Assembly: GCF_016908415.1 (NCBI RefSeq)
Contig: NZ_JAFBDW010000002.1
Coordinates: 1-64,000 of the forward strand
DNA from: Caldicoprobacter guelmensis
Lineage (GTDB): Bacteria; Bacillota; Clostridia; Caldicoprobacterales; Caldicoprobacteraceae
DNA: 64,000 bases
Reading direction: 5' to 3'
Part shown: positions 8,627 through 15,408 of the stretch, piece by piece
How positions within the stretch are numbered: position 1 is the first letter of the stretch
How the letters are laid out: each line of letters begins with the position of its first letter
Notes under the pieces: model-generated
What the model saw: only the letters and a program-made list of their open reading frames with translations
Databases searched by the model: none
What the model was told of the DNA's origin: nothing
Position numbers and translations under genes: made by a program

Positions 8627-9643
8627 ATGAGTAGTGGTGGTATTGCGGTAGGGGGCAATCTGGTTGTAGACTACTTGAAGGTGGTCGACAGTTACCCGAA
8701 AGAAGGTCATTTGGCCACTATTTATTCTATAACTAAATCGGTTGGTGGAGCGGTTACTAATGTTTTGATTGACCTTGCTAAGATGGATCCATCGCTTAAA
8801 CTTCAAGCCATTGGTCTTGTAGGTTGTGATGAAGATGGAGAGTTTGTATTGGATTTGCTAAATAGACACAATATTGATACACGCCTTGTTAGAAAAGAGA
8901 CCTCAGTTAAGACTTCTTTTACCGATGTCATTACAGTCGAATCGACAGGGCATAGGACGTTTTTTCACTACAGAGGCGCTAATAGCTTTTTGGCTCCTGC
9001 GCATTTTGATTTTTCGCAAATTGATGCTGAATTGTTGCATGTAGGATATATACTGCTGTTGGATACCCTAGATTCTTTTGATGATGAATATGGAACACTG
9101 TTAGCTCGTGTGCTTGCTGATGCTCAACGTAAGGGGATCAAAACTTCTATTGACGTAGTAAGTGAGAACAGCGATAGATTTTCTAGAATTGTTCCCCCCA
9201 GCCTTAAGTACACAAATTATTGTATTATAAATGAAGTAGAAGCTTCATTGACTACGCATATTCCGGCCAGGGATTCAGGAGGAACCCTTATACTTGAGAA
9301 TGTGGAGAAGATGTGTGCTGTGCTGTTTGAAATGGGGGTTCAGGAGTGGGTTGTGGTTCATGCCCCAGAAGGAGCGGTTGCCATGGACAAAAGCCGAAAA
9401 GTGTACAGGCAACCTTCGTTAGCTCTCCCTCCAGGGTATATCAAGGGAACAGTGGGAGCTGGTGATGCTTTTTGTGCTGGGGTGCTGTACTCAATCTACA
9501 AAGGGTGGGATATCGAAAAAGCCTTGGCAATGGGAACGGCTGCGGCTGCTTGTTGTCTTTCTGAGGTTAGTGCCACTGAAGGGATGAAAGATATTGAAAG
9601 CATTGAGAAGTTGTTTAATTCTACGCCTAAAGGTAATTTTTGA
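8627..9643 (+). CDS. PfkB-family carbohydrate kinase
   Basis: A ribokinase-fold kinase of 338 aa that phosphorylates a sugar with ATP. It has the N-terminal GGNLVVDYLK, the glycine-rich SVGGAVTNVL segment and the catalytic anion-hole motif GTVGAGDAFCAGV. ATG 8627 is chosen because GGAGGTG lies 7 bases upstream; a TTG at 8591 is less likely. The stop codon is 17 bases before the lyxose/mannose isomerase ATG, so the pair probably act on one substrate, for example fructose from mannose or xylulose from lyxose. Specificity not readable from sequence. Confidence 0.85.
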   Translation: MSSGGIAVGGNLVVDYLKVVDSYPKEGHLATIYSITKSVGGAVTNVLIDLAKMDPSLKLQAIGLVGCDEDGEFVLDLLNRHNIDTRLVRKETSVKTSFTDVITVESTGHRTFFHYRGANSFLAPAHFDFSQIDAELLHVGYILLLDTLDSFDDEYGTLLARVLADAQRKGIKTSIDVVSENSDRFSRIVPPSLKYTNYCIINEVEASLTTHIPARDSGGTLILENVEKMCAVLFEMGVQEWVVVHAPEGAVAMDKSRKVYRQPSLALPPGYIKGTVGAGDAFCAGVLYSIYKGWDIEKALAMGTAAAACCLSEVSATEGMKDIESIEKLFNSTPKGNF

Positions 9644-9660
9644 TGAAGGGGTGTGAGTAT

Positions 9661-10209
9661 ATGAAACGTTCTCAAATTAATGCTATCATTAGGGAAGCTA
9701 TCGCTGCATTTGAAAGGCATGGATGGTTTCTTCCCCCCAATCCCAGATGGGATGTCACTGATTTTGGACTGGGGGATTTTGAGAAGGTAGGGCTTACTTT
9801 GGTTAATTTGACCGAACAGCCAGAATATTGCGAAAAGATAATGTATGTAAAGAAAAATCAAGTTACCCCCACTCATTATCATGCATCTAAAAAAGAGGAT
9901 ATTATATGCCGGTGGGGAAAGCTGGCAATTAAATTAGAAGGCGATGAGGATACCATAAGATTGCAGGTTAATGGTGTAGAGACTGACATTCCTACGGATA
10001 AACCGTTGATTTTGACTTCAGGGGAAAGGATTACCATTAACAGGGGAGTGCGCCATTCATTTTGGGCTGAATCGGAATATGCTATCGTAGGGGAGGTTTC
10101 TACGGCAAACGATGACTTGCATGATAATTTCTTTGATGACCCCAATGTAGGAAGATTTAGTGACATAGAAGAGGATGAACCACCTATTGTTAAATTGGTA
10201 AGCGATTAA
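9661..10209 (+). CDS. D-lyxose (D-mannose) ketol-isomerase, cupin type
   Basis: A small cupin aldose-ketose isomerase of the YdaE/D-lyxose isomerase family (182 aa). It interconverts D-lyxose and D-xylulose, and often D-mannose and D-fructose. The metal ligands are visible as H72, H74, E79 and H132 (THYH..KKE and GVRHSFW), with the spacing H-x-H-x4-E of the characterised enzymes. The ATG has GAAGGGGTG upstream. It stands directly behind the PfkB kinase, suggesting an isomerase-kinase pair. Confidence 0.88.
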   Translation: MKRSQINAIIREAIAAFERHGWFLPPNPRWDVTDFGLGDFEKVGLTLVNLTEQPEYCEKIMYVKKNQVTPTHYHASKKEDIICRWGKLAIKLEGDEDTIRLQVNGVETDIPTDKPLILTSGERITINRGVRHSFWAESEYAIVGEVSTANDDLHDNFFDDPNVGRFSDIEEDEPPIVKLVSD

Positions 10210-10271
10210 AAATTTTCTTTAATTAAAATCCATGTGGGTCTTTATGTATCAGAGGACGGGATGTAGCTTTT

Positions 10272-11261
10272 ATGAATATTTACGAAATTGCCAAAAAAGC
10301 GGGGGTATCCATTGCAACAGTATCCAGGGTAATAAACAATAGCCCAAATGTTAGGCAGGAGACTAGGGAGAGAGTGGAGGCTGTACTTCGAGAGTACAGG
10401 TATACTCCTAATGCTATAGCGCGAAGCCTGGTGACCAGGGCTACCCATACCATTGGTGTTTTAACCAGCGATGTGAGGGACTCATATTATGCTAGTGCTA
10501 TCTATACCATAGAACAAAGGTTTGGGGAACTAGGGTATAACGTGATTTTATGTAATACTGGGTTGGAACTTAAAAAGAAAAGGGAATATCTTCGAATAAT
10601 GCTACAAAAAAAAGTGGATGGCATTATACTGGTAGGTTCGGTCTTTAAGGAGAAAAACGATAATAGCCATATATACGAGGTGGCCATGCATGTACCTGTG
10701 GTGATGCTCAACGGTGATCTGCAGGGGGATAATATTTATTCAATCGTCTGTGACGATGGTTTGGCTATCTTTAACATAGTTGAGCTACTTTATTTAAAAG
10801 GGCATAAGGATATAGTGTACCTGTACGATGTGGAAAGCTTTAGCGGTATGGCCAAAATAGAGGGTTTTAAGAAGGGTATGAAAAAAAACAACCTAAAGTT
10901 TGATGACGGCAGCATTATCAAAGTATCTTCAGGTATTCAAGGTGGATATGAGGGAGTAGAAAGGTTGGAAGGAGAAGGTAGGCGATACACGGCGATTTTG
11001 ACCAGCGAGGATATCATTGCAGTAGGGGTACTCAAAAAACTTAAGGAGATGGGGAGGCGTGTACCTGAGGATGTAGTGGTGTTTGGATTTAACAATTCTC
11101 AATACTCGCTGTGTACTGTGCCCGAGCTGTCTACTGTGGATAATAAGGTGACCGACATGGCTTTGGGGGCTGTACAGATGCTGTATGATGTGTTGCAGGG
11201 AAAAAAAGTTACGCATAAGATAGTGGTTACTCCTGAACTGGTAATAAGGGGAAGTAGTTGA
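10272..11261 (+). CDS. LacI/GalR-family transcriptional regulator
   Basis: A 329-aa regulator with an N-terminal LacI helix-turn-helix (IYEIAKKAGVSIATVSRVIN, residues 3-22), a hinge helix (YTPNAIARSLVTR) and a periplasmic-binding-protein-like sensor domain ending ELVIRGSS. It lies inside the sugar-acid island, so it is the natural candidate to bind the palindrome at 3112-3125 and perhaps the similar site at 13602-13615. CcpA itself is unlikely given this gene's position in a pathway cluster, but cannot be excluded. The effector is unknown. Confidence 0.93.
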   Translation: MNIYEIAKKAGVSIATVSRVINNSPNVRQETRERVEAVLREYRYTPNAIARSLVTRATHTIGVLTSDVRDSYYASAIYTIEQRFGELGYNVILCNTGLELKKKREYLRIMLQKKVDGIILVGSVFKEKNDNSHIYEVAMHVPVVMLNGDLQGDNIYSIVCDDGLAIFNIVELLYLKGHKDIVYLYDVESFSGMAKIEGFKKGMKKNNLKFDDGSIIKVSSGIQGGYEGVERLEGEGRRYTAILTSEDIIAVGVLKKLKEMGRRVPEDVVVFGFNNSQYSLCTVPELSTVDNKVTDMALGAVQMLYDVLQGKKVTHKIVVTPELVIRGSS

Positions 11262-11425
11262 GGTCTCGAAGTTACAAAAGAATGCTTTCGTATTTCAGGT
11301 ATCAAATAAAGATGTTTTTTGAGCAAGAGGCAGTTATAGTTTGTTAAAAAATAGAAAACTGCTTGTGCTGAAGTGCGGCAGAAATGTTGATATTCAAAAT
11401 AATTAAAAGGGGAGTGATTTAAATT

Positions 11426-12676
11426 ATGGCAATTGCTGATGTTAAAGAGCTGCGTGCTGCAGTGGATGCAGCTGTAGAACAAGTTGAAATTACCGATGTA
11501 CACACACATCTATACACGCCGTGTTTTGGCGATATGCTGTTGTGGGGTGTAAACGAGCTGCTTACTTATCATTATCTGGTGGCAGAGGTTTTCAGGTGGA
11601 TAGATATGCCCTACGACGATTTCTGGAGTATGTCAAAACGGGAACAGGCTGACCTCATATGGAAGATGCTGTTTCTAGAAAACAGCCCCTACAGTGAGGC
11701 ATGCCGCGGTGTGCTGACGGTACTAAATAAATTAGGGCTTGATGTTGCTAGCCGTGACTTAGAATCATATCGCCGGTACTTTGCAGGGAAGACCCTGGAA
11801 GAATATGTAGATCAGGTGTTTGAGCTATCCAAGGTCAAGGAAGTGGTGATGACCAATGATCCTTTTGATGACAGCGAACGAAGGGTGTGGTTGGAATCTT
11901 ACAAAGCTGACCCGCGGTTTAAGGCAGCGTTGCGCATTGACCCCCTTCTCAACACCTGGGATCAGACGTGGATGAGGCTTAAGGAATGGGGCTATGGCGT
12001 CGATAAAGAATTGAACCAGGCAACGCTTAAAGAGGTAAGGCGTTTCTTAAGCGATTGGGTAAATCGTATGCAGCCGGTGTATATGGCTGTATCGTTGCCA
12101 CCAACCTTTGCCTTTCCAGAGAACTCCACCAGGGCAGTGCTCATTGAGGAATGCGTTCTGCCAGTATGTAGAGAGCACAACATACCCCTAGCGATGATGA
12201 TAGGTGTAAAGAAGCTTGTCAATCCTGGGCTTAAGCTGGCGGGCGATTCTGTGGGCAAGGGCAGCATTGAGGCTGTGGAGTATCTGTGCGCCAACTATCC
12301 ATACAACAAGTTTATGGTTACCATGCTATCAAGGGAGAATCAACATGAATTGAGTGTAGCGGCACGCAAGTTCAGAAATCTCATGATATTTGGATGCTGG
12401 TGGTTCCTTAACAACCCCAGTTTGGTCGACGAGATAACCCGTATGCGGTTTGAACTTCTAGGTGTTAACGTCATACCGCAGCACTCGGATGCCCGTGTGC
12501 TGGACCAGCTTATCTATAAATGGGCTCATTCCAGGAAGGTCATAGCTGATGTGCTGTTTGACAAGTATAAGGATTTGATGGAGACGGGTTGGCAGATTGA
12601 AGAAAGCGAGATACGCAGGGACGTGCAAAAGCTGTTCAGCCAGAACTTTTGGGATTTCATAAACAAGAGGATATAA
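11426..12676 (+). CDS. uxaC: uronate isomerase of the short (Bh0493-like) type
   Basis: An amidohydrolase-superfamily protein of 416 aa. It resembles the shorter uronate isomerases, of which Bacillus halodurans Bh0493 (about 427 aa) is the known example, rather than the 470-aa E. coli UxaC. It would convert D-glucuronate to D-fructuronate and D-galacturonate to D-tagaturonate. The metal-binding DVHTHLY gives H26 and H28; later conserved segments are MMIGVKK and the C-terminal PQHSDARVLDQLIYKW. AGGGGAGTG lies 9 bases before the ATG. KDPG aldolase and KDG kinase follow, matching hexuronate degradation, but no reductase or dehydratase is nearby. Confidence 0.85.
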   Translation: MAIADVKELRAAVDAAVEQVEITDVHTHLYTPCFGDMLLWGVNELLTYHYLVAEVFRWIDMPYDDFWSMSKREQADLIWKMLFLENSPYSEACRGVLTVLNKLGLDVASRDLESYRRYFAGKTLEEYVDQVFELSKVKEVVMTNDPFDDSERRVWLESYKADPRFKAALRIDPLLNTWDQTWMRLKEWGYGVDKELNQATLKEVRRFLSDWVNRMQPVYMAVSLPPTFAFPENSTRAVLIEECVLPVCREHNIPLAMMIGVKKLVNPGLKLAGDSVGKGSIEAVEYLCANYPYNKFMVTMLSRENQHELSVAARKFRNLMIFGCWWFLNNPSLVDEITRMRFELLGVNVIPQHSDARVLDQLIYKWAHSRKVIADVLFDKYKDLMETGWQIEESEIRRDVQKLFSQNFWDFINKRI

Positions 12677-12749
12677 AAACAGGTTTATCTGTAACTTTTT
12701 TACCGGGAAATATTTGTATTTTTGTTGTAAAGAAGGGAGATGTACTTCA

Positions 12750-13397
12750 ATGGATAAGGAGCAGATTCTCTCAAAGATAGTTGAAGGCGGCCTTGTGGCG
12801 GTGGTAAGGGCTGAGTCTGGTGAGCAGGCATTAAAGATCGCCGATGCCTGCATGAAGGGTGGAGTAGCTGCTATAGAGATAACATTTACCGTTCCAGGAG
12901 CTGCCGATGTAATCAAGGAGTTGGCAAAGGTTTATACTAAGGGTGAAATCCTGCTGGGGGCCGGGACGGTAATGGATGCCGAAACGGCTAGAACAGCCAT
13001 TCTCGCGGGGGCACAGTATGTGGTAAGCCCTTACTTAAACGTTGAAATCGTCAAGCTTTGCAACAGGTACAGGGTGCCCTGCATGCCAGGGGCCATGACC
13101 ATTAAAGAGGTTGTGGAAGCAATGGAGGCGGGTGCTGACATCATCAAGATTTTTCCGGGGGAACTATTTGGGCCGCAAATCATAAAAGCCATACTTGGGC
13201 CCATACCCTACGCAAAACTCATGCCCACCGGTGGTGTCAGCCTGGGGAACGTTGAGGAGTGGATCAAAGCCGGTGCTGTGGCGGTGGGTGTGGGCAGCGC
13301 ACTGACTAAAGGAGCGAAGACGGGAGACTATGAGGCCATAACCAGGACTGCGCAGGAGTTTATTGCAAGGATTAGAACAGCCAGGGGAATTTGTTGA
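12750..13397 (+). CDS. eda: 2-dehydro-3-deoxy-6-phosphogluconate (KDPG) aldolase
   Basis: Class I aldolase that splits KDPG to pyruvate and glyceraldehyde 3-phosphate. It is 215 aa, the normal size. The Schiff-base lysine is K133 in IIKIFPGE, at the same position number as in E. coli Eda; AIEITF and the C-terminal PTGGV phosphate site are also present. ATG 12750 has GGGAGAT upstream and lies 73 bases after the uronate isomerase. Together with the KDG kinase (13698) it forms the lower part of a hexuronate or Entner-Doudoroff-type route. Confidence 0.93.
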   Translation: MDKEQILSKIVEGGLVAVVRAESGEQALKIADACMKGGVAAIEITFTVPGAADVIKELAKVYTKGEILLGAGTVMDAETARTAILAGAQYVVSPYLNVEIVKLCNRYRVPCMPGAMTIKEVVEAMEAGADIIKIFPGELFGPQIIKAILGPIPYAKLMPTGGVSLGNVEEWIKAGAVAVGVGSALTKGAKTGDYEAITRTAQEFIARIRTARGIC

Positions 13398-13601
13398 GGT
13401 GAAGGAACTTATTGGGCATAATCTTTGAGGACAGGGTGGTTTTTTGATTTGTATAGATGTCCTGTCTTGTAGGGTACTTCCCCGAGACAGTGGCCAGATG
13501 GTATTCTTGTGGTACAGGTTGCTGATTGCTTCTTATAGGTTTTTCATAAAATCTGTACTTTGATGGACAATGTAGTATACAATAAGTTGTGGATAAGTTG
13601 G

Positions 13602-13615
13602 TGAATGCGCTTTCT
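13602..13615 (+). promoter_or_regulatory. possible second LacI/CcpA-type operator
   Basis: TGAATGCGCTTTCT shares 10 of 14 positions, including the central GCGCTT, with the perfect palindrome at 3112-3125, and lies about 85 bases before the KDG kinase gene. The remaining part of the 300-base gap 13398-13697 shows only a weak inverted repeat (GACAGG/CCTGTC). Confidence 0.35.
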
Positions 13616-13697
13616 TTAAGAAACTTTTTCTTGTCTCTAACAGCGATTCAAGTAGATATTATTGTGCCAACAATTTAAGGTAGGGAGGTTTTTGTAC

Positions 13698-14723
13698 ATG
13701 TCTAAAAAAGTAGTGACCTTTGGAGAAATTATGTTGAGGTTATCACCACCAGGATATTTAAGGTTTACCCAGGCAAGCAGTTTTGATGTGGTATACGGTG
13801 GCGGAGAGGCAAATGTGGCGGTGTCGCTGGCCAACTTTGGTATAGATGCTGTATTTGTCACAAGGCTTCCCAAAAACCCCATAGGGGATGCAGCCATCAG
13901 CGAGCTGCGCCGCTATGGTGTCGATACGCGCTACATAGCTAGGGGAGGCAGCAGAATAGGCATATATTTTATGGAAAAGGGGGCTTCGGTGAGGCCGTCC
14001 AATGTGGTATATGACAGGGCGCACTCTGCCATATCAGAGGCAAAAGTGGGCGATATTGACTGGAGAGCCGCTTTTGAAGGTGCCGAATGGTTCCATTTCA
14101 CGGGTATTACTCCGGCACTGGGAGACAATGTAGCGGAGCTGGTTGAAGAGGGCTGCAAAGTTGCGAAGGAGATGGGCCTTACCGTAAGCTGTGACTTAAA
14201 TTATCGCAAGAAGTTGTGGTCTACCGAAAAAGCCGGCAAAGTAATGGGAAACCTCATGCAGTACGTTGACATAGTGATTGCCAATGAGGAGGATGCTGAG
14301 AAGGTGTTTGGTATAAAGGCGCCCGAAACCGACGTGATTGCCGGTCAGCTCAATCTGGAAGGATATAAATACGTGGCACGCGAACTGTATAACCGTTTTA
14401 ATCTCAAGATGGTAGCTATCACATTGAGGGAGAGCTTATCGGCGTCTGACAACAACTGGTCTGGTATGCTGTATGATGGAAAGGAGTATTACTTCTCTAG
14501 GAAATACAAGCTCCACATTGTGGATCGCGTGGGCGGTGGGGATGCATTTGGTGCCGGGCTTATATATTCCATTATCACAGGTAAGGACCTGCAGTATGCC
14601 CTGGAATTTGCTGTTGCAGCATCTGCTCTTAAACACACCATCGAGGGTGATTTCAACCAGGTGTCGGTTCAGGAGGTTGAGGCCCTGATGAAGGGGGATG
14701 CTTCAGGTAGGGTACAGCGGTGA
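13698..14723 (+). CDS. kdgK: 2-keto-3-deoxygluconate kinase, PfkB family
   Basis: A 341-aa ribokinase-family enzyme that makes KDPG from 2-keto-3-deoxygluconate. It begins KKVVTFGEIMLRLSPPGYLRF, characteristic of KDG kinases, has the substrate loop GGGEANVAVSLANFG and the catalytic RVGGGDAFGAGL. ATG 13698 carries AGGGAGGT 8 bases upstream. Its product is the substrate of the eda gene just before it. It is the last gene of the island and is followed by a terminator at 14892-14937. Confidence 0.9.
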   Translation: MSKKVVTFGEIMLRLSPPGYLRFTQASSFDVVYGGGEANVAVSLANFGIDAVFVTRLPKNPIGDAAISELRRYGVDTRYIARGGSRIGIYFMEKGASVRPSNVVYDRAHSAISEAKVGDIDWRAAFEGAEWFHFTGITPALGDNVAELVEEGCKVAKEMGLTVSCDLNYRKKLWSTEKAGKVMGNLMQYVDIVIANEEDAEKVFGIKAPETDVIAGQLNLEGYKYVARELYNRFNLKMVAITLRESLSASDNNWSGMLYDGKEYYFSRKYKLHIVDRVGGGDAFGAGLIYSIITGKDLQYALEFAVAASALKHTIEGDFNQVSVQEVEALMKGDASGRVQR

Positions 14724-14891
14724 GTTTTCCTAAGCATTTGGATATGATTTTTGGATTGCAACCTTGAGGGGATATTGCAGTAAATTGAAGAAAGGTTTGC
14801 TTTGAAAGGAGACAAAAACTTTATAATGAATAGAAAGGTGAATAAGGAAGTATGTGAACGAGCACACAATGCGAAAAGCGATAAGGCGACA

Positions 14892-14937
14892 AAAATGGGA
14901 CCGGTTTACTATAAAAATAGGTCCCATTTGTTTTTTT
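14892..14937 (+). terminator. Rho-independent terminator after kdgK
   Basis: AAATGGGACC (14893-14902) pairs with GGTCCCATTT (14920-14929) and is followed by seven T. It closes the sugar-acid island. The bases 14724-14891 between kdgK and this stem show no gene. Confidence 0.88.
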
Positions 14938-15015
14938 AATATATTTTTGCTCGTCTTAGCTTGCAATAGTGAAAAAAGAACACTTAAAAGTATATTTTCC
15001 GTGATAAATGACCGT

Positions 15016-15045
15016 TTGACGTCATAGAAGAAGAAGTGATACAAT
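15016..15045 (+). promoter_or_regulatory. nrdJ promoter
   Basis: TTGACG at 15016-15021 and TACAAT at 15040-15045 with an 18-base spacer. The first NrdR box overlaps the -10 box. The transcript would start near 15052, leaving a leader of about 357 nt before nrdJ. Confidence 0.7.
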
Positions 15046-15054
15046 ATATAGTAC
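15039..15054 (+). promoter_or_regulatory. NrdR box 1
   Basis: The 16-mer ATACAATATATAGTAC fits the NrdR-box core CwATATaTwGT. It covers the -10 hexamer, the usual place for repression by the ATP/dATP-sensing NrdR. Confidence 0.75.
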
Positions 15055-15070
15055 TTAGACAGATAAAGTT

Positions 15071-15086
15071 ATACTATATAATGGAT
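15071..15086 (+). promoter_or_regulatory. NrdR box 2
   Basis: ATACTATATAATGGAT matches the box core less well but stands exactly 32 bp from box 1, about three helical turns, which is the spacing known for paired NrdR boxes. Confidence 0.68.
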
Positions 15087-15199
15087 ATATAGCTTTTATA
15101 TGTACATAATGGTTATGAGCCATAAATAAATGAAATATTGGGTTTCTATATGCAAGAAATCTCCATTTGTAATAAAATGAAGACGAATTATGCTTGGTT

Positions 15200-15370
15200 G
15201 TACGGACAGGTAGTGGGATGATATGAGCTACTTAAATTTATGCCTGCGGAGATTGGACCTTTGCTGCCGGGAGATACCTTCTCGGTGGCAAGTTTGGTCG
15301 ATGGAAGAGAAAGCCTCCACATCTTTATATGGATGGTAGTTCACTCACACGGGTAGGCTGTTCTTTCCCA
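15200..15370 (+). other. folded 5' leader of nrdJ, unknown function
   Basis: Two long hairpins are visible in the nrdJ leader. One is 15261-15291, twelve pairs with one two-base bulge, flanked by ATTGG.CC/GGTCGAT pairing. The other is 15303-15316 with 15355-15368, 12 of 14 positions pairing. A possible third element pairs GTAG/CTAC near 15210-15232. No cobalamin-riboswitch core, T-box or terminator is seen. It could be a riboswitch-like element or only a stabilising leader. Confidence 0.4.
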
Positions 15371-15408
15371 AAAACGGTTATACAAAAGAACAAACAGGAG
15401 GGAATTTT

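Noticed and set aside
15160..15408. Cobalamin riboswitch before the B12-dependent reductase
   Set aside because: The conserved B12-box sequence is not present, and such riboswitches normally repress B12-independent enzymes.
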